In this document: positions 1-10,456 of the stretch, in pieces
How positions within the stretch are numbered: position 1 is the stretch's first letter
Layout: every line of letters starts with the position of its first letter
From: Pseudofabraea citricarpa
Lineage: Eukaryota; Ascomycota; Leotiomycetes; Helotiales; Dermateaceae
Assembly (NCBI GenBank): GCA_029641185.1
Contig: JAPWGK010000017.1
Span: forward strand, 806,001 to 870,000
Length of the DNA stretch: 64,000 bases
Direction of reading: 5' to 3'
The notes under the pieces: model-generated
The model's input: the letters and a program-made list of their open reading frames with translations, nothing else
Databases searched by the model: none
Told to the model about the DNA's origin: nothing
Program-made: the position numbers and the translations under genes

Positions 1-1467
1 GTCAATCCTGCCGACCTAGACAAGATGATTCAAGGATTGAAGCTACTAGTACAGAGTGATCCTTGTGCAGAGTATGAGCAATTCCAAAGTGGCGAGCATG
101 TCCTGCTGACTGCTGGTGAACTACATCTTGAACGTTGTCTGACGGATCTTCGAGAGAGATTTGCGAGATGTGAGATTCAAGCAGGAGAAGCTATTGTTCC
201 ATATCGCGAGACCATTATTCGAGCTGAGGAGATGAAACCACCAGCTAATAAGGAGCTCGGAAGGGGTACTGTCATTGGGGTAACAACATCGAAGCAAGTA
301 ACTATACGATTACGTGTTCGTCCTTTGCCCACAGAAGTTACAGAATTTTTGGGGAAGAATGCTGGTGCCATTAAACGACTTTACTCTGATCGCCAAGCTG
401 AAGAGAAGGACAAGAAGGCAGATGGATCAGAAGATGGTGCCGAGCAAGAAGAAATAGACGACAGCGCTGCTGTTGGTGCAAATCAGATACTGTCTCTCGA
501 GGAGTTTAAGAAGCAACTTCAAAAGACTTTTGAGAAGGTAAAAGGACAACAGCGAGAAATATGGGCAAATGCCGTGGAACAGATATCTGCTTTCGGCCCG
601 CGTAGAACCGGACCGAATTTGTTGATAGACGCGACAAAGGAAGGAATTTGCGGAAGATTGTATGTCATTTTCTTGCCTGTGGTTGATAGATTGCTAACCA
701 TACTGTAGCTTGCGAGATGCAACATCCGAAGAGAAACATAAATCCGTTGGTGATACGCTACAAGCTCGCGATTTCTCCGATAAAATCAGCTATGCTTTTC
801 AACTTGCAACAGCACAGGGGACTCTATGTAACGAGCCAGTTCAGGGCATTGCAGTATTCTTAGAGGAGGTCACATTGAACGCCGTGGAGGATGATTCAGC
901 TACTCGTGAGAATATGGGTCGCTTAACCGGTGAAGTCATCAAGACCGTTCGTGAATCTATACGTCAAGGCTTTTTGGATTGGAGCCCACGCTTGTTGTTA
1001 GCGATGTACTCTTGTGAGATTCAAGCAAGCAGTAAGTATCAATCTAAGTGTAGACAACACAGATTCTTGCTAACACTATCACAGCCGAAGTTTTAGGTCG
1101 CGTCTACGACGTACTTACTCGGCGCCGAGGCCGAATCCTCTCGGAATCGTTAAAAGAAGGAACACCATTTTACACTATCCTTTCGCTTCTGCCAGTAGCC
1201 GAGTCATTCGGCTTTAGCGATGAGATTCGCAAACGTACATCAGGTGCAGCATCACCGCAGTTGATCTTCCAAGGCTTTGAGATCTTAGACGAGGATCCAT
1301 TTTGGGTTCCTTTCACTGAAGATGATCTGGAGGATTTAGGAGAGTTGGCGGATAAGGAGAATGTTGCGAAGCGGTATATGGATGCTGTCCGTGTAAGAAA
1401 GGGTCTTATGGTCCAGGGAAAGAAATTGGTCAAAGATGCTGAGAAGCAGAAGAATCTTAAAAGGTAG
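1..1467 (+). CDS. RIA1: Ribosome assembly GTPase RIA1/EFL1, C-terminal part (5' truncated by window)
   Basis: This is the cytoplasmic EF-2-like GTPase that, with Sdo1/SBDS, releases Tif6/eIF6 from pre-60S ribosomal subunits. The window opens inside the gene in frame 1, so the GTPase domain lies upstream and is not visible. Three exons are seen: 1-659, 709-1031 and 1085-1467. They are separated by 49- and 53-bp GT-AG introns, each with a GCTAAC branch site. What remains is the EF-2 domain III-V portion: the GELHLERCL motif near the start, then an acidic Lys/Glu-rich insertion at about nt 400-460 that is typical of EFL1 rather than EF-2, and finally the EFG-C-like segment with [12 protein letters not shown] and the FWVPFT ending. 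The frame joins cleanly across both introns. The family assignment is strong. Only the N-terminal boundary is unknown. Confidence 0.93.
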
Positions 1468-1690
1468 AATCCTAACTGGATGGAATTGGAAAATAAACAA
1501 GAGTCGTGAAATTATGCCGTTGCCACTTGAGCTCAAGAGTAGCCCGAATATTACCTAGATGAGGTACAAATGTATCACGTTTGACAGATTTAACAGTTCT
1601 GCATAAAGATGAATTCATAATCATAATCATTAAAACTCCACTACATATATCGTCAAACGATTGCTCTTCTCAGTGCTACCATCAATCGAT

Positions 1691-4157
1691 TTATTCAATA
1701 CTGTCCGTCTCATAGTAAGGATTGTTGGGATCATAAGGAAATTTGCGAATCACCACATCGCCGACATAAGTTTCCAAATCCGGCTGAGCCGCTGCCACAT
1801 CGACGGTACATGTAGGCTGGCCCTGACCAAAGTCCACAACCTGACTACCATTGCTGTCACTCCCATAGTCAAGTCGTACTTGGTTGACCGTCTGTCGACT
1901 TGGATCTCCAGTAAGATAGTTCAAAGGAGCAATGATCATACCACTATGAGCTGTGGTGAAAACAGTATTCGGAAGGTCACCAGTGTGGGGTATATGATGC
2001 ATACCCAGATTAAACCAGACGACAATATCTTCCTGTGTGAGGGACTCCGAGTTGAAAAAGGCATTGAAGTCCACAGCAGGATTGGCAACATCTTGTGTAT
2101 TGTATGCGTGTGCTGATCGTGGTTCTGTATCATGTTGTCTCGTTACGTATAGATCATGGGTTGCCCAGTTCGCGGAGTTGACAAGATTGCTGCTATCTTG
2201 AATTGTCGAGTGGATCGTCGGCGAGGAGGGATGGATCTTGTACCCTCGGTACTCACCAAACGCATTCTTCTTATCCAGGTTCATAACGGAGAATTGCGTG
2301 GCACCGTTCGCGCCCCAATTTAGCTTGCTCACGTCTTCGTTGTCGACGGTTCCGCGCTCGAGCTTCATAGTATTGCGAGCTTTACCGTTGGACCAGGGGT
2401 ATACTTCAGACACGGCAACGTTGGACGTTGTAGTCATGGTATTAGCTGTTCCGAGGATATCGAAGTCAACTTTGAAGTTGAGAACATGGTCGTGCATCGA
2501 TCCAGAAAGTGCATCATGAATGTGATATCCATAATCTTCGTTCTTGGCATAGAAGGCGCTCTGGATATATCCTGAAGCCCGGACGTTGACATCGATGGAT
2601 CCGTCCATGTAGAAAGAGTAGGAGAACATGTAGTCGTAGTTACCGACTGTACAGATGTTTCGGATTGTGAAGTAGACGTTCTTGGTAGCGCTAACATACT
2701 CGGAAGTACTGTGTCTCTGCATAGGGTAGTCGGCTTCGCTTTCAAAGAGGCAAATACTATCGATATGTGTATGTGTTGTCTCAGCCGTGTAAAACTGAGT
2801 GTTCAGGTACGTTGCGTATGATGGACAATCGTATCCTTTAACAAGCTCGAAAGAGTATGTGCCAAATCCGTAGAACGTATCGAGGTAAGAAGTTCCACTC
2901 TGAACGGGATCGTTACCGGCATAATGGGCAAGCGCTTCTTGTAGTCCTAACTCGTAGATGATCCTTTCTCCTTTGTACTTGATGTTATGTAGCTGCATTC
3001 CGGTATCACGCGAGAACGAAACGTAAAATTCAAAATCCATCCACTTGACATACTTCTGCTCGGCGTCGGCAAAGTAGCGAGATCCGGACGGCGCAACGCC
3101 AACTGGAGGGAAGTTGGTATCGAGAGGTGGGATTTCTCCTTGCTGATCAGTCCCTGCCCAAGCACCATCGATCCCAGCAGGCAGCTTCTCAAACCCAGGA
3201 GAGTAGAAAGCAGTTCTGAACTCGTCGGTTGTAGCATAGAAGATTCCGTTGTAGAGCCAGCCGTCAAGCGACCAGTTTGCGGGATCTCGGCCTGTGATGT
3301 TGGATTTAAAATAAAGTCCCAGAGGGAGTAAAGTACCAGAGTCAAAGTCGCCTGTAGGGTTATTCCAGAATTGATCCCATCGAATGATGCCGTCATCTTG
3401 CCAGAGAGGGTCAATACCCCAGACGTCTAATGTATCATTGTCTAGGCCAAGGACGGAAGCATTCCAAAGATCTAAGGTGATATCCAAAATTGATGCAGTG
3501 ACTCCATGCATCCACTCGCTCCAAGTATCGTCGCCATCAGCGTCAAGATTTCTGATGCTGCCCTCTGTCTTTCTTGTATAAGGGTAGGTCAATGGCTCGT
3601 ATTTAGTAGACCAATTTGATACAGGTAGTGGGCCAACCAATAAATCTTGATAATACGAATCAACTGATGCACGGTGGTTCAGCACTACATGAGCATATCT
3701 TGCAGGCGCAACTCCGTCATAATCAAGATAATTGATGGCATCTGTTTTATTAGGCTGCATGAGCTCGACCAAAAGGCTAAGAAGTATTAGCGAGACTGTC
3801 TCAATTAACTGGTGTCAACTGAACATACAGAGTATTATCCCACTCGCCAGCATCTGCAGTCGCTGTCAGATTCAAAGTAGGTTGCCCAAACAACCACTTA
3901 GTGACTGAAGCAGCCTCATCATCGGTCAAGCCACTCCAGACGTTGGATTTTGGTGCGCTAACCGCTTGTGCAGCAGGAGCAGCACAAGATGGACCACTGG
4001 CGGCTTGACGTTTCTTTCCACCAGGGTAACCATTCTTTATCCGGCCATTCCTGAAGTTGATTGACTTTGGGTGCGGCTGTGGTCTTGAGTCTACCAGTTG
4101 TGGCAACAGGAGGACAAGACTGGACCAAACAGCTACAAGAGAAATTGTCGGCTTCAT
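1691..4157 (-). CDS. Secreted copper amine oxidase
   Basis: The enzyme deaminates primary amines oxidatively to aldehyde, ammonia and hydrogen peroxide, using copper and a self-made topaquinone cofactor. Exon 1 is 4157-3829 and exon 2 is 3776-1691, with a 52-bp intron; the product is 804 aa. The first roughly 24 residues form a signal peptide (MKPTISLVAVWSSLVLLLP), which suggests secretion rather than the peroxisomal location of the yeast-type enzymes. Visible hallmarks are the cofactor site VGNYDY, where the Tyr becomes topaquinone, the copper-ligand pair in MHDH, and the third ligand region GMHHIPHTGDLPNT. Several N-x-S/T sites fit a secreted glycoprotein. Length and C-terminal domain match family norms. 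The upstream interval holds GATA-type sites, which would suit nitrogen control, but that is inference. Confidence 0.95.
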
Positions 4158-5747
4158 GGCTAAAGCTCAAGGTCTTTATTTTCTGAAACCGGAAGACCAA
4201 CTAGGAGGCTGGCTACCCTCCAAAAGAAAAACATGGTGAGAATGCACCCATTTATGCTAAGAAAGACTTAACGCTTGACCTGTAGCCCGCAACAGATAAG
4301 TGGAAAAATCTTCTCTTGCTGATCAATTCTGTGATGACTTTCTTATCAGTTGCTCCACCCCGAAAGATACGGAAAGAAAGAGAGAAGTGGGAGAGAGCAC
4401 CTTAGAGCAATGAAAGCCTTGGACTTTTCTTGGGTAGCTGCACAGGAATGTCCGGCTGGGAAGATAGCGTAGAGTTCAGGTACGAGAATTGGCCCGTCCT
4501 CTCGGTAGAAGCACTGCAATTGGCAAAGCGATGCCGGCAGGACCGCTAGACAGGTTCCCCACCCCCACCATTGACTAGGTGTTGGAGATAACACTAGAAT
4601 AATTGATGCCGGTGTGCAGATTCCCGGGGGTGATGAGCTTGAGTCCATTCCTTTTTAGGGAGGTCCATGCTGTAGTATATTAATTATTCGTCATGTCATC
4701 CGGTCAAACCTTGACCGTTCGAATTGAAGTTCATCGCTTGTCGCTTGTCGCTTACCGAACTGCCGGTCCTTCACCCTCTCCCTTCTCCTCACCATGATAA
4801 GGATCTAAAAGTATGATTAGAGAATGACGTTATGAATGGTTGTAATATCAGATGTGACAATTTTGGGTTTATTACTTTCTGGTTCCGGTTCTAAAATAAG
4901 AATTCCTTATCGCAAGGCTGTATGGCATCTTTCCGGGAATCCCGTGCCCGTGGTTCTGTCTTTGGGGACAAACCCAAAACCAAAGAAAATTTCTTTCGGG
5001 AAATCAGCATCCTGTCCAAAATCTTACCTTAAAACATATCGTAATCAACAGTAGGGCTGCTAATCTAAAGGATTTGACTTGTTAATCAAGCGATGGATCA
5101 CTTGCTTGGGAATCAAATTTAAGCCGGAAACTGCGAGACGAATGAAGCTACACACTTATTTGTTTTCTTATAGAGTCCAGTACATTGGGACAGAAGCCAT
5201 TGATCTGAATCTTATTTTGTCAGAACTGGAATTCAGGCCGTCATACCTATTCTCAACAATTGTACCTATAAGTAGGTAAGACTCGCAAACTGTGGGGAAG
5301 GTGAAGGTAAAGGAACCCGTCGTTTCACACCGAAGAGATTGATTCTATGGTTTCTATATCTCAGTTAAGTAAGGTAACAGTCGTGTCCACCACTTTACCA
5401 ATGTGAATAATACCCAAGAAGCAACCGAAAAACTGAACTCACACATTAAGCGTTTATATAGAGCTAAGGCTAAGAATATTTAGTTCATAGGCATTTATAT
5501 GCAGATACAAAGAATGCCTATCATAAGTCTGGTAGCCTTACTAACCTTTTAAAGGATTCTATATAATGAGCTTCATAATCTGGGCAGCCAGCAAAAAGAG
5601 TAGAAAAGGAACTTTAGGATAATCTTGCACATTGGAAACAATTTTCAGAGCGGAGAAGTTGTCATCATTGTGTCTCACAAGGGATATGGTCTCCCCACCA
5701 TCGTCCCCCCCTTGTGAGAAAAAGAAAAGAAAAAAAAAGAAAACTCG
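4158..5747. other. Intergenic, promoter side of the amine oxidase
   Basis: No convincing gene is present. Reading frames are short and lack family features. The part next to the amine oxidase probably carries its promoter. Two GATA-type hexamers lie within about 190 bp of its ATG, AGATAAG at 4294-4300 and CTTATCA at 4342-4348, and a further TGATAAG lies near 4796. These fit HGATAR sites used by AreA-like nitrogen regulators, although such hexamers are common by chance. The 5100-5700 stretch is AT-rich with no clear content. Confidence 0.4.
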
Positions 5748-5945
5748 AATGCTGCCGAAGCAAGCATGAGGAAAAGCTACTGTACATAAAACTTGACAAA
5801 GGCCGAAGCCCTGAGTCCCCTCCCCCTATCTCTCACAACACCCCCCAATGCTGCCGAAGCAAGCATGAAAAAACAAACAAAACTACTAGTACATGAATTT
5901 GACAAAGGCCGAAGCCTTGAGTCACCCCCTCCCCCTCCCCCTCTT
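5748..5945. repeat. Tandem duplication of about 99 bp in the 3' flank of the repeat-rich gene
   Basis: Two imperfect direct copies begin at 5748 and 5847 with the shared start aatgctgccgaagcaagc. Both also contain gacaaaggccgaagcc and end in a C/T-rich tract. The second copy runs to within about 20 bp of the stop codon of the minus-strand gene at 5964, so the duplication probably lies in its 3' untranslated region. Confidence 0.8.
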
Positions 5946-5963
5946 CCTCATCCCCGCCATCTC

Positions 5964-8781
5964 TCAACCATCTTCTTGGCTAGGCTCGCTGGCTGGGCCA
6001 GCTGCCTGAGAATCTCCACCAGGCTGGTTGGCATGACCTTGTGCCTGGCTTCGACGAGCCATTCTCGCCACTTCTTCTCTGTGCTCGGCGAGCTCTTCCT
6101 CGTACTGGGACCACACAGGGTAGCGTGTGGCCCCATCACGGGCGATGCCCCGAGCAACACGTCTTGGTGGCTGTGGTGCATCGGGTCGTCCAGCCAGATG
6201 CTCTGGGAGGCTTGGAGGAGGACCGGGCACTCTGAGGCCAGTAAACTGGTGCTCAGGGCGGCCCCCATCGTAAAGTATGGCTCGTAGGTTGTTGAACTGG
6301 GCTAGACGATCAGTGCGATATCGATCAGCGGCAGGGTGAGCAGAGCCAGGTTGAACAGAGGCACGTCGACCAGTGCTTGGTTGAGGCGTAACAGATTGAC
6401 TGGCTGCACGTTGACTAGTGGAAGGCTGAGCAGTGGCATGTTGACTGGCTGCACGATGACTAGTAGAAGGTTGACCAGTGGCATATTGACCAATTGTACG
6501 ATGACCAGTGGAAGGTTGACCAGTTGCAGGTTGACCAGTTGTACGATGACCAGTGGAAGGTTGACCAGTTGCAGGTTGACCAGTTGCAGGTTGACCAGTT
6601 GTACGATGACCAGTGGAAGGTTGACCAGTGGCATATTGACCAGTTGCACGATGACCAGTGGAAGGTTGACCAGTGGCATATTGACCAATTGTACGATGAC
6701 CAGTAGAAGGTTGACCAATGGCATATTGACCAATTGTACGATGACCAGTGGAAGGTTGACCAGTTGCAGGTTGACCAATTGTACGATGACCAGTAGAAGG
6801 TTGACCAATGGCATATTGACCAATTGTACGATGACCAGTGGAAGGTTGACCAGTTGCAGGTTGACCAGTTGTACGATGACCAGTGGAAGGTTGACTAGTA
6901 GAAGGTTGACCAGTTGTACGATGACCAGTGGAAGGTTGACCAGTTGCAGGTTGACTAGAAGAAGCTCTGGTGTTTCTGAGGCTTCTACGTCGGCCGGTCT
7001 CATTGACAGCTTGCTCGTTTGACTGTGAAGCTTGCTGGTAGTCGTCTTCATCATCACTGTCAACATCGGCTCTTCGTCGCTTAAGCTTATTAGCCGACGG
7101 GTTACGGGCATCTGCTTGGATGTTAGTCAATGACACCTTTAACAGCAAAATAGACTCTGTGATTGCTTTTGCCGAACCCAGAACACTTGTATAGGTTATG
7201 TTGGTGTGCCGTGCACCTTTGAAGGATGCTGTACCACTATGATGGCACCAAAGTTGGGGATGAAGCCAAGACGCGGTTGATGGCAGCAATGATGGCCACG
7301 GTGTATCAACGAATGGGCAAGAATATATTGAAGCACTGCTGTCAAAACCAGAACACTTGTTCAGGTTATGTTGATGTGTCATGCAGCTTTGATGGACGCT
7401 GCACCTCTGCAGTTGTGGATCAAGCCAAAGTTGTGGACGAAGCCAACGACAGCGACGTTGTACCAAGGAATAGGTTAGAGGAGATTGAAGCACTGCTATC
7501 AATCCTAGGACACTTGTTCAGGGTATGTTGACGTGCCATTAGCATTGGGTGGATGTTTTGCAAGTATGGAGCGCGCAAGATCCAATGCGCGCTCCACACC
7601 AACAACGACACTGGATGAGTGCAATTGCACAACTGAAGGAATTCAACGATAAAGAATAACTTACTTTGACCTGTCATGATTGCTGCAGTGGGGTCTGATG
7701 GTGTAGTAGAAGATTGAGGTGATTGTTGATGTGGAAGTTGGGTTTGTGAAGTCGGTGCGGGCGATTGTTGTTGTAGATGTTTTCGTTCTAGAGAGGATCG
7801 ATACTTAGGCAGTGGTTGTGGACTAGAGCGTGATTGTTAGCACGTGAAATAAAAAAGGGGGGTGGTTCAAAGTTACCGATCGTAAGACGCCCCGTTTTCG
7901 TCAAATTCGTAAACACAGTCCTTACGTCCCTTGAGGCAGGTACCACAGGTTGGGCGTTTTCGGTCACACTGTCTATGTCCCTCTGTACAATTAGTGCAGC
8001 GTCTTCGTCTTGAATTCTTCTTGTTGTGAGGGAGACAACTGTCGAACGCCGTGAGAAGTTGTTTTCCACCAACGTTGGCATGGCCACTCTTCTTTTCATC
8101 TTTATCATCGGTGGAATCATTACCATCAGTGGAATTATTACCATCAGTTGAATCATCACCATCAGTGTCTTCTTTGTCGAAAGCACTAGAGGCTCTCTTG
8201 GACTGGCCATGGCGATAAGTCACAAGAGCTGGAAGTTGTTTGCCACCAACTTTGGTATGGCTACTCTTCTCTTCATCTTTATCATCGGCGGAATCATTGC
8301 CATCAGTGGAATTATTACCATCAGTGTCTTCGTCGTCGTCAGTACTAGAGGCTCTCTTAAATTGATTAGAGCTCTGTGCTCCAGCTTTGTTCTTGGGGGC
8401 TTCTTGTGCTGCTTCATGAGAAGAAGCTCCTTGGGGTGTTTCTTGAACTTGAGGGACTTGAACATTGTGTTCTTCTTGAAGGACAATGCCAGCAAGCTCA
8501 ATGCCATCATAGTCAAAAGCTGATGGATCTAAGTTCTGAGCAGAGAGGTCATACAGATCAACTTCTATTTCAAGAATGCCGGCCAGAGCAGCTGGGGTCA
8601 AGTTGCTTAAAGCGTAAAGCTGATTGTCTAAGCAAGCTCAGTTAGTCATATAATATGTCTTGATCAAAGAAAAATCAGGTAACATACAAGTTGGTCTTCT
8701 CCGGAATCGCCTATAAATGTTCTCAGCGAATGGGTTGAGGTTCGCACGGAGTGCCTCTACAGTTGGTCTGGGTTGAGACAT
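5964..8781 (-). CDS. Repeat-rich Zn2Cys6-containing protein of unknown function
   Basis: I do not recognise this protein as a named family. The hand-built model has exons 8781-8688, 8627-7877, 7822-7665 and 7111-5964, which join in frame to 716 aa. Introns 1 and 2 are short (60 and 54 bp); intron 3 is 553 bp and is itself made of tandem repeats. In order the protein has a short N-terminal region, an acidic Asp/Ser/Asn-rich segment duplicated once, a zinc cluster at about residues 242-269 with exact C-x2-C-x6-C-x6-C-x2-C-x6-C spacing, a Gln/Pro/Ser-rich linker, 41 pentapeptide units (about residues 388-592), and a charged Pro/Arg-rich tail. The zinc cluster sits in the middle rather than near the N-terminus, and I see no Fungal_trans domain. 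DNA binding is likely from the cluster, but the role is unknown. Exon 3 and the long intron are the least certain parts. Confidence 0.72.
6339..6953 (-). repeat. Coding minisatellite: 41 pentapeptide units
   Basis: The last exon of the repeat-rich gene encodes 41 consecutive five-residue units (615 bp). They are mostly QPSTG, HRTTG/HRTIG and QPATG/QYATG, often arranged as a 15-residue (45-bp) higher-order unit. Copies near the 3' end have diverged (HRAAS, QHATA, QSVTP). The DNA unit has no stop codon in several frames on both strands, so long spurious reading frames overlie it. Low divergence among the central copies suggests recent expansion or ongoing homogenisation. Confidence 0.95.
7181..7537. 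repeat. Intronic tandem repeat with units of about 157-170 bp
   Basis: Inside the 553-bp third intron, a diverged unit recurs with anchors gaacacttgtataggttatg at 7181, gaacacttgttcaggttatg at 7351 and ggacacttgttcagggtatg at 7508, giving spacings of 170 and 157 bp. The first two units also share degenerate segments around caaagttg and gaagcca. The third copy is partial. Confidence 0.8.
8046..8358 (-). repeat. In-frame internal duplication of the acidic segment
   Basis: Exon 2 encodes two related blocks of about 53 aa, each starting KRASS, passing through a DTDG/NSTDGNDS acidic stretch and ending near KVGGKQL or NVGGKQL. The matching starts (ggctctctt on the plus strand) lie at 8350 and 8191, giving a 159-bp period that keeps the frame. 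The second copy has gained one extra STDGN-type unit. Confidence 0.9.
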
Positions 8782-8948
8782 CTTTTTGAAGGTGGATCAA
8801 GTGCAAAGAACTTTTAAAAAGCTTCAAAAGCAGTTGATCTTTCTGATTTGCCGGGGAAAATGTGTGACTGTGAGTTGTGGTGATGCGGGGTGGTTTGTTT
8901 TCGATCTATTACCAACTAAGGGAAGATGTCCGGCACAGAAATGATAAT

Positions 8949-9163
8949 GCGCAACTTTGACTGCAATTGACAACGCGCAACCTTGACTGCAATTGATAAC
9001 GCGCAACTTTGACTGCAATTGACAACGCGCAACCTTGACTGCAGTTGACAACGCGCAACCTTGACTGCAGTTGACAACGCGCAACCTTGACTGCAGTTGA
9101 CAATGCGCAACTTTGACTGCAAATGATAATGCGCAACTTTGACTGCAATAGACAATGCGCAAC
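8949..9163. repeat. Nine-copy 26-bp tandem repeat upstream of the repeat-rich gene
   Basis: The heptamer gcgcaac recurs at exactly 26-bp steps from 8949 to 9157, nine times, embedded in a unit containing ttgactgcaattgacaa. The array lies about 165 bp upstream of the minus-strand start codon at 8781, in the promoter or 5' leader. Each unit carries TTGAC and usually the palindrome CAATTG. A binding-site array for a regulator is possible but is inference. Confidence 0.92.
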
Positions 9164-10456
9164 TAAAAATGAATTGATTAGCATATCTCTCAAGAGTTCA
9201 ATGATTGAAGAAAGGATTACCTATGTTGGGGGTTGGTGGTTGCTGGTGTGGTGCTGAATCGATCTTCGGCAAGTTGATCTTCGGCAAGATGCTCACAGCA
9301 CTGCAGATTACTGGCTTTGCGCTTTTGCTGTCTTGCTTAAATCTTGCTTACAAGGTAAAGTAAAGAAGAGGTTTTCAGATCAGATCAAATGAAGAGAGTT
9401 GAAAGACTGGTGTTGTATTGAAAGGGTGGGGAAACTGAGAAGGTTGAGGTTGTGGGTTGAGGTTGTGGAGGAAAAGAGAAGGGCGTCTTTGCGCGAAGAG
9501 TATTGCTCGCTTGAGAATTCACGCGACGAGCGTCTTCATGTCCTATTAGGCACCTACGTAAGTATCTACGTAGCTACGTAGATACAATAAGCGAGAGGTG
9601 AATTATTAGTCTAAAAGACGAACTCAAAGGTCTCTATTTTTAGTGAAGTATCTATTTTATTATATTCTTGAATTTACGAATTTATAGATATCCAAATAGC
9701 TGCATAGCTGCATATATGTCCTCTGTATTTACAGAGCAGTTAGACACAGACCGTGAACTTAAGTAATAGAATGTCTCTTTGCTATAGCCAAAAGCTCCTA
9801 TGATTAACAGTCAGTCTAATACATAATGGCAGGGCTCCCAGAATCTATCATGGACTCAATTTCAGTCAGCTTTTAGAAGTCTCTAGAGACATATTTCAAT
9901 TTGTTGAATTAACCCTCAGTCAGCTCTACCTTGGAAATTCTGGAAAATTCCAGGAAACTTGTGACAATCCTTTGAAGGAATTTTCAATTGACTTCGCATA
10001 TCAATTGTCGATCGAATATTTAAGAGATCTCATAAGTATAGCTGTAATTAATACTCGAGGGCTACAAAAAGTGATATTATAGGAAGAAATGCTTGTCTAG
10101 GTATTCTCAAAAGCCATCACAAGCGAGTAAGCGAGCAAGCATACGGAGTACCAAGTAGAGGGTTGAGGTCCCAAGGTCATTCAAAAGGAAAGGCCAAAAG
10201 AAAAGGGAATATTGAATAACGAAGATTGGCCACTATATTTAAGTAGGTCTAATAATTTCTTGGAGGGAGAAAAAATCTGGTAAACCATATTACTGAGACT
10301 GATGTTGCCCTTGTTAACATGACGTTTGATTTAAGGTTGCGCTACCGGAAGATCTTATCTTATCCGATCCCGCTAGTCATCCGCTTCTTTTGCTCTTCGC
10401 TCCTTTGTTTTCCCGACGCAACCTCAAGTTCTCCATCCACATCAACACGGCGCAAT
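9164..10456. other. AT-rich intergenic interval
   Basis: No gene is supported here. It separates the 26-bp repeat array from the cyclophilin gene. The 9600-10300 part is AT-rich and resembles degraded sequence, without recognisable coding remains. A perfect palindrome lies at 9562-9585. The last 150 bp before 10457 should hold the cyclophilin promoter. Confidence 0.5.
9562..9585. repeat. 24-bp perfect palindrome
   Basis: The sequence starts gtatctacgtag and is followed immediately by its exact reverse complement, with no spacer and the centre at AGCT. It contains TACGTA twice. Its role is unknown; it could form a cruciform or bind a dimeric protein. Confidence 0.85.

Noticed and set aside
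6302..7111. Long reading frames of 200-270 codons over the minisatellite in other frames and on the plus strand
   Set aside because: They arise because the repeat unit lacks stops; only the minus-strand frame continues in phase into flanking non-repeat exons.
8949..9163. Regular repeats resembling a CRISPR array
   Set aside because: The units are contiguous 26-bp repeats without variable spacers, and the organism is a fungus.
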